Below, piece by piece: positions 1 through 10,967 of a stretch of 64,000 nt of DNA (position 1 is the first letter of the stretch; each line of letters opens with the position of its first letter). The DNA is from Clonostachys chloroleuca (lineage: Eukaryota; Ascomycota; Sordariomycetes; Hypocreales; Bionectriaceae). The DNA lies in contig JBANAY010000003.1 of assembly GCA_037952775.1 (NCBI GenBank), positions 29,698,001 through 29,762,000 of the forward strand. Direction: 5' to 3'. Below the pieces are notes generated by a model that was not told the origin of the DNA, did no database searches, and saw nothing but the letters and a program-made list of their open reading frames with translations. Both the position numbers and the translations under genes were made by a program.

Positions 1-1811
1 AGGCTGTTGAAAACTCCGATACTGACGAAAGCCACCGAAGGGGTTAGTCGGCCGTTGATGAAAACATAAACTGTGAGGCAGGTTGCCGCCAGCAAAATGG
101 GACTAATAGCCCAGCAACCGAACACGCCGCTGTCGGCGAGGAAATACCTCCACAGCGCCTTCAGTTCCGCTCGCCTGGCAGCAGATATCCTCTGCTCCCA
201 CTCGGCTTCCAGCGCCGAGAACTTGATCTGGCGGATGCCCAAGAGGGCCTCGCTGACTTTAGAGAGCTTCCTGTCGCGAAGCTTCATGAGCGAGTCAGAC
301 TCCTTGAGGACCTTCTTGGAGAACCAGGCATTGGGGGGCAACGTCAGCAGCCAGGCCAACATCCCAGCTACGAACGGTAGCCAGCCGATGAGACGGAGAA
401 GAAACACGGAGAACAATGCGAGCTTGACCACCCCGTTGATGATGAGGAAATGAAACTGCAGAAACTGTGATATGCGATCCAAGTCGACGCCCACAAGGTT
501 CACAATCGCTTGACGAGATTTGAGAACCGTTTCTTTGTCCGTCGCATCAGTTTCTTCGGCTTGAGGCTTGTCCTCATTCTCACTCCAGTCATCTGCCTCT
601 TTTGTAGCTGCTTTGACATCCTTACGGCGCAATGACTTGTCAAAAACTAGACTGGCCATCTGGGACCTAACGGGCAAAGAGAGGTCGGCAACTGAGTACC
701 ACCATGCCCAGCCATCCATCCACTGGCAAAAAAAAGTAAGCGAACCGAATACAAGAACCATTCCCACTAGGTATGGAACAGAGAGACTTACGGCGTCGAG
801 AAGATTGGTGAAAGTCATGATGGCCACCAGAAGTAGCAACTTGACAATATACGAGCTTCTGCTCTCATTGCTCTCTAGCAGGGTGATGATGCTAAGCATA
901 GACCAATACGGAAGAATGCTCACCGCGCCCTTGAGACTTGACACCGTCCATAGCAGGGCAAATTTACCCTTGTGTGCCCAAAGAATTGAGTCAAAGAGGG
1001 AAGTGGATTGGAATCCAAAGCGAATCCAACCATTCTGAAGCTCCGATGCTCTCAGGCTGTGATCGGGTCCTGGTACGTCTTCATAGTCAAGATCACCCTT
1101 GGCAATGGCAAGGCGCAGGAGTGGTTCGATCCAGGACCAGCTGTATTTGCTAATAGAGGACACAGTAGACTGTCTGTCGACTTTGCAGCCGTTGTACAGC
1201 ACATCGGGTCTCCTTGGGAGCATGGCACTGAGAAAACACACGACGCATGAGGCGACCATGCTTACCGCGTCTAGCATCGCCAGCGGATTTACATGGCCGT
1301 GGATCTTGGGTGATAACTGCATCAATCTTGCGATTGAGGCGGCCATCAATGACAAAGCTGACACCCATAGCCATATCCCCAGCACATGGGATTTGACGGA
1401 GGAATGATGGGCGGCGAGACAAACGCCATGTAAGAAGACGAAAGCCTGAAGATGACATCTTATTAGCACCAATCATAAGAATGGAAATCAGCAATGAAAA
1501 CAGCGTACCCAAGCACCGATGACGAAGCCATATTCAAGAAGCCATTGATTGCTCTGCTCAATGAAGGACGAGCGCACCAAGACGGCAGTCGAAGAGCCAA
1601 CACCACAGAAGGAGAAGAAGACGATGGCAGCCTTGACCCCCCGATTCGAGAAGCGAGCCAATGACTCTGGGGTAGCGGTCCCATCAGCATCTTCGTAGAA
1701 CCGGTTGCGAGGCTTTCCCTCCCGCAACTGGACGACGAGCGCAGTGACGGCGGGAAGGGCTGCCAGCACCGAGACGGCAAAGGCCGCAATAGTCAGACCA
1801 AGATAATCCAT
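1..1811 (-). CDS. ABC-C (MRP-type) transporter, N-terminal part, runs off the left edge
   Basis: Partial gene. I read three exons on the complement: 1509-1811, 792-1445 and 1-722, with introns of 63 and 69 nt that have canonical GT-AG ends. The start MDYLGLTIAAFAV is followed by several hydrophobic segments, the TMD0 region typical of full-length ABC-C transporters. After that comes the first core transmembrane domain, with coupling-helix-like text such as LGIRQIKFSALEAEWEQRI and FINGRLTPSVAFVSIGVFNS close to the window edge. ABC-C proteins in fungi export organic anions, glutathione conjugates or toxic metabolites across the plasma or vacuolar membrane. Both nucleotide-binding domains would lie outside the window, so Walker motifs cannot be checked. 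The family call rests on the TMD0 layout and the first TMD. A role as exporter for the adjacent 2.6-12 kb gene group is possible but only inferred from position. Confidence 0.75.
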
Positions 1812-2638
1812 GGTCTCATGAATGCCTACGATTGGGAGTGGAAAATGGAAGCCCTCGCCTCAATCCTCATTCAAGAGACGAGTGACATGAGGTGAGATTG
1901 CTAATAAAGACCGGGAGGGATTCCGGGACAGGAGGCCCTCGATCGCAGCCACTCTCTTCCATTGACCACACAGGGCCTGCAATCTGAGACACAATATGGT
2001 ACGCACAAGCTTCAGCTTGGAAGCGCTGAGACCAAAAAAAGAAAGCAAGGCAGTAAGACAAAAAGACCGAGTATTTGCCTCTGCCGTCCTCCGTCTCGGT
2101 CCTCCGTTGCATGGTACTCCCCTTGTACTGGTACAGTCACCGCAACGCGATGCGCTGTCTCACTCTTCGATTCGGCAAGTGATGCTACCTACCACCTAAA
2201 TGAGGCTTGCAGTAGTCTCCTCTTGGCCAATATATCAGCCCAATGTCGTGCCAGGGTGCAGCCAACCCCCGGCATCCGGTGGTGGGTTTGGTGCTGGGCG
2301 AGCTGCAGGCCTCATGTATGGTTCAGGCTGCCCCCAAAACAAAGCTAGGAAAGCATACATGGCTGATCCTGCGCATGCATGTTCCACTGCTTTTATTGGT
2401 TTCAGCGCCGATCCGGTGATGGACCCTCCTCTGCCGATGCTCATCCATAGAGGGTGTGCTATGATCTACGACTTGCATACGCGGATGATGCATTGTTTGG
2501 CCCTCAGAGCTCGGCATTTTATTGCGTACAATGTCTGAATGTGTATCCATATCTATTATGCGTTACTAGTGTAAATGGTGGACCAGGTGCATGCAGTGAT
2601 CAGCAAGCTATCTACGGAGCTACCAAGCCAGTTCCCAT
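1812..2638. other. Intergenic: promoter side of the ABC-C gene, 3' side of the ATP-grasp gene
   Basis: About 830 bases. Short open frames occur on both strands but none has a codon pattern, intron signals or recognisable protein text. I see no RNA gene here. Confidence 0.5.
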
Positions 2639-4296
2639 CTAGTCCTGTCGAATTACCGAGCAGATCCAGGCTCCTCCGCAGCTGACGGCTACGATCCTGT
2701 TCCCGCTTGATCGCCAGGTGCCCAACCCAAGAAGCCGGCCATTGGAGGCGTGCCAAGTCCCAACCAGGGGGTAGCTCACCATGTCCCCTGAAGCCTTGAG
2801 TATGACATCGTACACGCGAGGGACAATCTTCCTCTGAATGACACACGTAATACCTGGCACAATCTTGGGGGACCGTAGCCTCTCCAGGGAAGTCACCCAT
2901 TGCTCATTGTCGAGGTCGTCGCCAAAGACAATTCCCGCACCCTTGCCACCACGGATTGGCTTCAGTATGTACTCGTGCCTAAGCTCTGGGGTTTCCTTGC
3001 AAGCCTGAATGAGCTCCTCTAGCTCCTCCGAGCCTGGGAGCAGCGTGTTGGTGATGCCCCGAGCCAGCGCGTCTCCCTGCTGAGCGGTGAGCACGTGGCG
3101 AGCCACCAGGCGAGGGATCTCCTGTCTCACGATTCCCAGCATGCGCTTGTCGTGAACGAGAAGGATGGTGCGCATGTCATTGAAGCACCGCAGACTGATC
3201 TCTCGCAGCACTTCGGGCTGCATGGCGGCAAACTCGCGCTGGTGCAACTCGAGTCCAACCTGCTGGATCTCCTCCACAAGCTCCCCATCGCTGGTGGTGA
3301 TCAGCGTCGCCTGGTCTGGCAAGGTGACGTCGTCTCCGGAGCCCTTGTACAAGCAGCAGAGACGGTGCCCGCTCTTCGCTTGCGGATCGGCCAGAAGCCT
3401 GAGCTCGGCTGGGGTGATGAGTCGCGGTTTGATGCCAAACCGGCGCTGGACAGCATCGACAAACATGTGGATATCGATGCCATTCTCCTCTCCTTTGAGC
3501 AGATGCAGCGGGAGAGTGGGATTGAACAGACTAAAGAGTCCATCCACGATCTAGATGCCAATTGATTAGTCTCCCGCTTCATTTTAAACTTATCAAGCAA
3601 GGAGTCTCACCATCTCCGGGTCAGTCGCACTAACTAACCCTAGCTCCCGTGCACCAGCATCGCTCAAGGACTTGTTGACGGCATGCTGGCCGTATGCCTC
3701 GTGCATGAAGCCATTGAAGGAGAAGCGGGCGTTGATCTCCGTGACGCGGAAGTTTTCCACAATGGAGCCGGTCTGGCTGCAGGTGTGGTCCTCAACAAGG
3801 AAGTCTGGTCGCCAGGAGCCCAGACGTTCTGCAAACGGGGGAAGAGTGCCGAGCAGGACTTGCTGGTCGAGCCACTGTATTGTGCAGCAAATCAGATTAG
3901 TTGGACGATTAAGTGAGGCTGAGGATGGGTAGAGCGACATACCTTGAGCAGCGCTTCTTCATCCTTCTCCAGAGGCATCCTCTCGGGGAACCGCGCCTCA
4001 ACATCGGAGAACCACCGGGGCACAATATTCTTGAGGGCTTCGACCAATGCCTCGTGGAGAAGCTCCATTTGTTGTTGGTGATGCTTGCCAATTAGAATAG
4101 GTCGTGGGCAGCCAGCCTTGTAGGAGCCGTTGTGCCAGAGATGCTCGGGGCAAAGGCCCAGGAGGGTATCCCTCAAGCTATCATGGTCCTGCTCATAGCA
4201 AGAAGCATTGGTCTCGCTGATGCCCTTCTCAATCGGGACGTAGCCAAGAGGGCCTGTCCCAAGGCGAATCTGTTGCATTTGGGCAGTGGCAGCCAT
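2639..4296 (-). CDS. ATP-grasp-like ligase, about 509 aa
   Basis: Three exons on the complement: 3943-4296, 3611-3874 and 2639-3550, with introns of 68 and 60 nt that join in frame. The start MAATAQMQQIRLGTG gives a 509-residue protein. The central part has VTEINARFSFNGFMHEAYG, and further on comes YILKPIRGGKGAGIVFG. The latter is a lysine/glycine-rich segment of the kind that closes over ATP in ATP-grasp enzymes, followed by an acidic stretch. No signal peptide or membrane segment is visible. ATP-grasp enzymes join a carboxylate to an amine or thiol through an acyl-phosphate, so amide or peptide bond formation is the natural guess, but the substrates are unknown. The start lies 590 bases from the divergent dioxygenase gene, suggesting shared control. 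The nearest subfamily was not recognised. Confidence 0.65.
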
Positions 4297-4886
4297 TACA
4301 AAGTATAACCAATTAAGGTAATTTCAGTGATATACTAGAGAAACGAAGAGAGGACGATGATGTGCCTGAATGATGTATGATTCTGGGGTCTGTATTTAGA
4401 CGTACACCACCTCAATATCTTGGATCACCAATGCATATGTAGGTGGGTAAAGAGGCAGGGGGGATGAGCATTGGAAATGGCTGACTGCATAAAAGCGGCC
4501 TCTTCTGAGCTTTGGGCGCCAAGCCAGGGTGCATGAAAGACATCCAATAGAGGCCTATCACGGAAGAGCATCTGTGAGGCCTCGCATTTCTTTTCTTTTC
4601 TTGTCCTGCGTGGCGTCGGCCTATGATGATGTCCCACAGCGTAAAGCCGGCTCAAGAACCAAGAGCCTACGGAAATGAGAATGACTTCATGTCCCATGTT
4701 TTTTTACTATTATGATGAGATTTGTTTTAATTCCCCTTTGAGAAATGAGTTGCCGATCTATAATAAAGCCAGTGGAGTGCCCGTAGCTACCCCAGTGTTG
4801 GACCGTCGGTTTAGACATACACATAAGATTGCCTTCTCTAATAGTTTACCGTTACTTTTGATCAATCACTTCACTCTACTGCCAAA
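4297..4886. promoter_or_regulatory. Divergent promoter region, ATP-grasp gene / dioxygenase gene
   Basis: These 590 bases separate two start codons pointing away from each other. The sequence contains pyrimidine-rich tracts such as the ttcttttctttt stretch near 4590. No specific operator could be identified. Co-regulation of the two genes is inferred from the head-to-head layout. Confidence 0.5.
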
Positions 4887-5926
4887 ATGATTCGAATTGC
4901 TCAAAATCACCGTGTGCCTACGCTTCTCAGAGCCCAAGCCTACGCCTCGAAACAAAGCGTTGGCCCAAATTTGTCACGCATCTCCAGGCTCTGGACACCC
5001 AACCGCACCCGTTCCTTGGCTACCGTTACAACCGATGTCTCTGTGCCGCAACTCACGGCTCCGGACCTGATCTACGCCCGGAAGCCTGACCATGTCGACG
5101 AGATACATCACCAGCTGCAGCACCACGGCATCCTCAAAATCAGTCTCCAGTTCACAGACATATCGAGCACATACCTCCAGCATCTCCTCCGCAGCCTCCA
5201 TGACCATCACGGACACCAGCTGCCCATATCGCACAGCGCCAAGCGTGGCTGGTTCTGGGACGTCCGGCCGAACGAGACGACCTTCCAGGCAGGCAACCAC
5301 CAGGCCCGTTCCGAGACCATGAACGAATTCCCCTGGCACACCGACTGCAGCTACGAGGACCCCCCGCCAAGGTACTTCGCGCTCCAGGTCCTCCAGCACG
5401 ACCGCCACGGCGGGGGCACCCTGTCCATCATGAACGTCGACAGGCTGAGTGCCCTCCTCTCGCCAGCCACGCGGGCCGCGCTAGTCAGGCCAGAGTACCG
5501 GATCAGCATCCCCCCGAGTTCATCAAGGACCCAGCCCAGAAGCACATCCTGGGAAGCGTCCTCCTGGGCGCTAATGCCGGTGGTGGTGGTGGAGCAGGTG
5601 GTGGCCGGGAGAGTACGAGGCCCGCTGTTATGCGGTTCAGGGAGGACATCCTGACGCCATTGAGCAGCGAGGCGTCTGCAGCGCTCGACGAGCTGAAGGG
5701 CGCGCTGCGGAGTGCCGAGATCCAGGCCCAGTCGACGCTGCACCTCGTTGCTGAGGAGCTGCCCAAGGGGAGCATCATCCTCGTGGATAACCGCCGGTGG
5801 CTGCATGCGAGGAATCACATCAATGACCGAGCGCCATCTGCGCCGCGTCCGCTGGGATGCTGTCCCATTTGCCAGCTCTTGCTGATTCAGATGAGATCGC
5901 TGGGTGACATAATTGACAGGGTATAG
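4887..5926 (+). CDS. TauD/TfdA-type Fe(II)/2-oxoglutarate dioxygenase, frame-disrupted
   Basis: The N-terminal 45 residues (start MIRIAQNHRVPTLLRAQAY) are rich in Arg and Ser and nearly lack acidic residues, resembling a mitochondrial presequence as in gamma-butyrobetaine-hydroxylase-like enzymes. The iron ligands are visible: WHTD gives His151 and Asp153, and the distal WLHAR motif lies near the C-terminus and supplies the second His and the 2-oxoglutarate Arg. The reading frame breaks at the C6 run at 5510-5515: the frame carrying PEFIKDPAQKHILGS and WLHAR is one base out from the first part. A second shift seems needed near 5825-5835, where another frame reads RHLRRVRWDAVPF and stops at 5885. 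No intron explains either break. The enzyme is therefore damaged, or the sequence lacks bases here. Substrate unknown; the neighbours suggest a shared small-molecule pathway. Confidence 0.65.
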
Positions 5927-6752
5927 AAGACAGACAGGGTGTAAGGATGTCTTAATGGTTATTGCTGTGGGAAGGGTCTGGGTTGGGTGACTTGAGAGGC
6001 ATAATTTGACAAGTAAAAATGATCAGTCTTCAGCTGAATAAAGACATCATCAATAGTTCCAGACTCCCCATGCCGTGCTAACGCCAAGGTGATCCAGTAG
6101 ACCGCCCATGCGAGGAGTCGATTGGATACCATTACTGGCAGGGCTTCCCGCTAATAAACAACCACCCACCTGTATTCAGTAAGATGTGCATATCATAGAG
6201 CCTAAAGCGTACACGTAGGACACCTAAGGCGGAATCCTCATCACGTATTCAGAGAGAGGCAAGGACAAGGGGGCCCAAACGGGAACGAGCAGCGGGAACT
6301 TAGACACCTAGAGCAGCTGAGCGAGCTCAGCTCTCCTCTACTGGGCGATCGTTACCTCTACAGCCCGTCTTGGCGCGCCAGCAAATGATACTGGGGCCCA
6401 AAAGAAAAACCCTGGCTGCATCTGCGTCCACTGTAACTGAGATTTGAGATTAGGTGTTTGTGCAGTGAGCATTGCAGCCCCGCAGGCCGAGTGGCTGCTG
6501 CATGACACTCGCCTGCAGCAGAGCTGAGAAAAAATGAAGTCTACCGACTGCATGTCTCAGTCGAAAAGCCCCGAGTGCTCGTAATCGCCGATGCCTCCGA
6601 ATTCCAGGAGATCAATCTCGGATCAGGGGCACGGGAACCACCACCAAGACTTCCAGTACATGTGCTGGTTACACCAACTAGAGGTATAATTCTCAGAGCA
6701 TCTCGAGCTGCAGTCATCCAAAGTGTAGTTGTGTGGGGTTACACATAGGAGT
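5927..6752. other. Intergenic, dioxygenase to PaaK-like gene
   Basis: About 830 bases with short shadow frames only. It holds the 3' region of the dioxygenase gene and the promoter of the adenylating enzyme. No conserved motif was recognised. Confidence 0.45.
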
Positions 6753-8315
6753 ATGGCCTTTCAACCAAGTTTTTCCCTGTCGGAGGTCCTGGCCGTCGCC
6801 AAGATTCATCCTTTCTACAATCATGAGGTAAAATATCCTCCCGGAGCAGATGTCATCAAGGCAACTAGACAGCATTTACTGGGGCGGACTGAAGAGGCCG
6901 ATTTGCTCACCCAGCCTTTACTATGGAAGCGGGATCTGTAAGATGCGCCTTGCCTGGTCCCCAACTTCTCCATCTGACAGTGTTGCCCATCCAGCTACTC
7001 TGTAATCGGACGGCTCATAGCTGATCCAAGTCACTTAAACACGTTCCGGCAGAGCGTGTACACGAGCACAACAGGCGGCGGATCGAATTCCAAGCCTTTG
7101 TTTTTCGCCACCGATGTGCACGAGAACCGTAACCACAGGGCAGCCTTCGGGCGTTTTCTCCGGACAATCGGGCTCATCGAGGAAAACGACTGGGTTCTGA
7201 CCACCCACTCATCGGGTGAATTATATAGGTGCGTGCTCCATTCCAGCCTGCGATGCCTCAGTTGAGACAAAGGATGGTGGCCAAGGTCCTTGATACCGAG
7301 GACCTTCTGGCTAACAGCTGCTAGGTCACTCGATCTCACATTGGAAATCCTGGAGAATGCGGGTGCTTCCGTCCTAGCAGCTGGTCATCACATGTCTCCT
7401 GCTGCTGTTGTGAAACTCTTGATACAGTACCACATCAATGTCTTGAGTGGCGACTCGAGCCAGGTTGTGTCCATGGTACACTACATCTCAACTCTGACGG
7501 CATCGGAACGTGACCAAGTCAAAATCAACAAGATCATTTACACCTCGGAAGGACTCTCGCCGTCTCAGAGAGCACATATTCGAGGTGTTCTAGGATCCGA
7601 GGTCAAGATATGCTCTTTCTTGGGCAGCGCTGAGGGTGGTCCCTACGCAGCCAGTGGTCCATCTCTGATCGAAGCCCAATCTACCGATAATGTGTCGTAC
7701 CAAGACTTCGTCGTCGACAACCGAATCACCAAGATTGAAATTTTGCCTTCGAAGGTATCGGAAGATGACGAAGATCAGACGCCTCGGCCATTGAAGAATG
7801 GAGAGCAGGGCGTCATCGCCCAAACTTCCCTCACACGGCTGCGTAACCCCGTCGTGAGATATATCACTGGCGATGTTGGCTCCCTCCATGAACTGCCAGA
7901 AAAAGCGCGTGCCATCATCCCGGAACCTGATTGGAAGCATATGTATATCCTCCGCCTGCAGGGTCGTGATCGTCGCTTCAGCTTTGAGTGGAACGGTTGC
8001 TACTTTGAATTTCGTAACCTAGACGCACTGATGAACGATGCACAATTCGAAATCCTGCAGTGGCAGGTCATCCTGGACAAGGTGGAGCTTTCCAAGAACC
8101 GCCTTCTGGAGATCCGTATCCTTGCTCCTCAGCGGGAGACAAGCTCTGGACTTGGCCGGCGAGAAGCCATTGAGAATCGCATCCGGGGCTTCTTTCAAGT
8201 AGATGATTCGCACGGGGATGCCTTTCGACTTATCTTCGTCGATAGCATACATGACTTCGATCTCAGTACCGGTGGACGAAAAGTAGTCAAGTTCCTCGAC
8301 CGTTTCTCTTCATAA
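6753..8315 (+). CDS. PaaK-like adenylate-forming enzyme, 469 aa
   Basis: Exons 6753-6937, 6995-7228 and 7325-8315 join in frame to 470 codons including the stop. Start MAFQPSFSLSEVLAVAK. The ATP-binding P-loop of the phenylacetate-CoA-ligase (PaaK) branch is seen as VYTSTTGGGSNSKP, followed by GSAEGGPYA around the adenylate-binding region, VRYITGDVG as the conserved aspartate motif, and a C-terminal subdomain ending GGRKVVKFLDRFSS with the likely catalytic lysine. Enzymes of this fold activate a carboxylic acid as acyl-AMP and pass it to CoA, an amine or a carrier. No carrier-protein domain is attached. Together with the ATP-grasp and dioxygenase genes it suggests acid activation and amide formation without a classical NRPS. 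The length suits a stand-alone enzyme. Substrate unknown. Confidence 0.75.
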
Positions 8316-9081
8316 ATCGAGTTTTAGTTGTCTAGTCAATGTATCCAGAATTTGCACATATAAGACACAATAGCTCTTTAACTCCATAAAAAATCATTTG
8401 CCTCTGAAGATTCCAAATAGAGTCCAAGAGTCCTATTGAGGGAAAATACAAAGCTACTATGAACTAGGCAGAACAGCAAGTGAAGGTCCAAGTGAAATTT
8501 CAACGAGTTCAACCTCATCATTTGACACAAGTGAAACCGAATGAACTCAACGAGCGGGAGTCTAGAGCTCCCTTCCCAGCTGTGCTTCATATCTCTTTTC
8601 GAGCCTCTTTGATATAAACCTATCCCGGGTCAAAGCCACAACAAGTCCCGCAAGGCCCTGTGAAAGTCATAGTTTCTTCAAGCCCGTTGGTGATAGTTGA
8701 CAAGGCCCCAGAATGTTTGGCACAGTCTAAGGGGCCGTATGGCGTGCGGAGCGTCTTGACCGTATATATCAAGGCGCTTGAATCCTAGCGAAACACCAGG
8801 GCATGCTACCCGAACATCATGTATTTAGCTGCAACCTCGGAGAAGTCTTTGCAAACGCCCGTCTCCTTGATATCGTTTGAGTGCATGTTCCCTCCATTCC
8901 TCCCACCTCTGATCAACCCCAAAGACCGTAAGGATCGCGACTGCCAGTGGCTTGGCATCCGTCCAGTCAGCCTCCAGCGCAAGACCCCAAAAGAATCATC
9001 GCGTCTTTTCGTCCACCGAACAATCTGCTAGCTGAGGTGACAATTTACCAAGCTCTCATGCCAAGATCCGATCGTTTTCTG
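8316..9081. other. Convergent intergenic region with one copy of a 51-bp direct repeat
   Basis: Tail-to-tail spacer between the PaaK-like gene and the zinc-finger/APH gene. Apart from the repeat copy at 8564-8614 no feature is supported. Confidence 0.45.
8564..8614 (+). repeat. 51-bp direct repeat, copy A
   Basis: This stretch, which includes ctcccttcccagctgtgct and gagcctctttgata, recurs in the same orientation at 10519-10569 with 46 of 51 bases identical by hand alignment. The two copies bracket the zinc-finger/APH gene. Confidence 0.7.
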
Positions 9082-10287
9082 TCAGGCATACCTTGCCAGC
9101 ACATAAGCGTTCATGTCAGCGGTGACCAAGGATGGCCCAAAGGCTTCCAAACGGGGCACCGTGCGTGCCATCTCCCAGTCGATGATGCCGGTAATATTGA
9201 AATCCTCATCAATGAGAACGTGGTCTCCCTTGTCATCCACATGTTTCAGGAAAAACTCTCCACTCTCATTGGCGTCGCGACTGGCAAGCTGGGACACATT
9301 GTCTTTCAGGAAGCGATACACAAGGTACGCATCGACAGGGTACTCAGTATAGAGCTGGCCACCGCAAATAAGCGCCAGATACTGCTCTGCAAAGGAAGCA
9401 TAATAAGACTCGGCATCATCAAAAGGGCCATCGGGCGAAAGGGCAAGAAATCGGTCACTTGCCACAGCTGACATCCTGCTAAGTGAGGATGCATGAGGCA
9501 CCAAGGACCCGGCTTTGGGGAAGGGGTGCTGGGCCACTTCATTGAGAATAGAGGCAAGACCAGATAGGACTTTGGCATTTTGCTCCTTGGTTCCCTCCCC
9601 GGTCCACGCCTCTCCTGGAAGATGCTCTATGAGCAGGAAGCTAACGCCAACACCATGGTCCTCCTTGTCTCTGCCGCGTATACCATAACCATATGCCCTT
9701 GGTGCTGGCACCTGTGTGGTCTCAAGGAACCTCAAAGTGGCGTACTCACTGCTAACTAGGTGCTCTACTAATGACTCTGGAAGACCAACCTCATAACTTC
9801 CAACACGGGGAACCCTAAGAAGCCAGGGCGACGATCCATCATCAAATAGAACACGAGCATGGTAGTTTGATCCTCCCATAAGGGCACCTTGTCCAACTTT
9901 GTCAGAATGTTGGATTGTGCAGGTCTTACCACTGAGGGAAGTGACCAGGCGGCAGACGGCCATGTCATTGATCTGTGAGCGCAGACGGTTGATCTCAGCA
10001 ACAATTTGCGCCACATATGCCTTGTCGTCTAGTGTCTAAGAGGTATAACCCGTTATTGCAAGTCAGATAACATGTGAAAGTAGGGGCTAAGAGTAATGAT
10101 TATGATACCACGATCTCCTAGTGAGAGAGTTTGTTGATCTTACCTGATCACATGTATGGAAGGGTGGCGAGATGTGCGCAGCGCAAAGGTATCTTTGGCA
10201 GATGTTACATCCGCCTGTCCGGACACTGGGATTGTCGCAGTCTGAGACTGAACAGGTAAAAAACCTCGAGTCCATGATTTGGTCCAA
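9082..10287 (-). CDS. AN1-type zinc finger plus aminoglycoside-phosphotransferase-like kinase fold, 365 aa
   Basis: Two exons on the complement: 10144-10287 and 9082-10035, joined in frame across a 108-nt GT-AG intron. Exon 1 (start MDQIMDSRFFTC) carries the pattern C12-x4-C17-x9-C27-x2-C30-x4-C35-x2-H38-x5-H44-x-C46, which is an AN1-type zinc finger. Exon 2 is an APH/choline-kinase-like domain: a degenerate G-loop, the motif FLLIEHLPG, then FFLKHVDDKGDHVLID and GIIDWEMA. These correspond to the catalytic HxD and the metal-binding DxD/E regions of the fold, with the usual Asn position replaced. This HVDDKGDH form may be a fungal variant with an unknown, possibly non-antibiotic, substrate. Its place in the neighbouring group is positional only. 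An alternative start at codon 5 is possible. Confidence 0.7.
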
Positions 10288-10967
10288 GTATTCTTCGCCG
10301 ACCGGGGGATTGGGGAGCAGAGAAGTCTTGATTCCTAATCCAAGATGGATATAAAAACTCTGAGATAATACTCATCTGCGCCCGGGAGAAACAGACCCCC
10401 GCTTCGTAGAGAGGTAATTTCTGTCCACGTCAGAGCCAACCGCCGGTGACTCACTAGAGGAAATTATTGATGTGAGGGGTTGGATTGAGGAGTCGCAAAT
10501 AATGTTAAAGCCAACACTAGAACTCCCTTCCCAGCTGTGCTATATATCTCTATCCGAGCCTCTTTGATACAATTTAAAGAACAACTCTGTATACTCCATA
10601 TCCCTTTTTTTTTTCCACCTGATGATTACCATACACTCACTCCCTTCTAGTCCATCTATACGCGAATCAATCTCGAGGGCTAGCCTTATGGAAGCTCTCT
10701 AAGTGAAGAGTCCACAGCGTGCCTGTAAAATGAAACTCCCCCAAATGAACCAAGACTTTCCAGATGATGTCAATCTCAAGTTAATAGCTGGTGTTGGACC
10801 AATGACAAGTACTTTCACCATTCTCACGAGCCCTCATAATTTGTAGAGTGTTGTGCTAAGTCCTCACGATTGAGCTTCATACAATCGATTCATTCTTGGC
10901 TTTTCAGGCCAACCAGAATTATTTCCGCTCATTCTAAGTCCCGCCGTGACCATCAATGAGTGGTAAC
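10288..10967. other. Intergenic between APH-like and aldo/keto reductase genes; contains repeat copy B
   Basis: About 680 bases. It contains the second 51-bp repeat copy (10519-10569) and a T11 run near 10605. No gene is supported. Confidence 0.45.
10519..10569 (+). repeat. 51-bp direct repeat, copy B
   Basis: Partner of 8564-8614, same orientation, 46/51 identical by hand alignment. It could be a relic of a duplication or insertion event that bracketed the APH-like gene. No inverted ends or target-site duplication were found. Confidence 0.7.
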
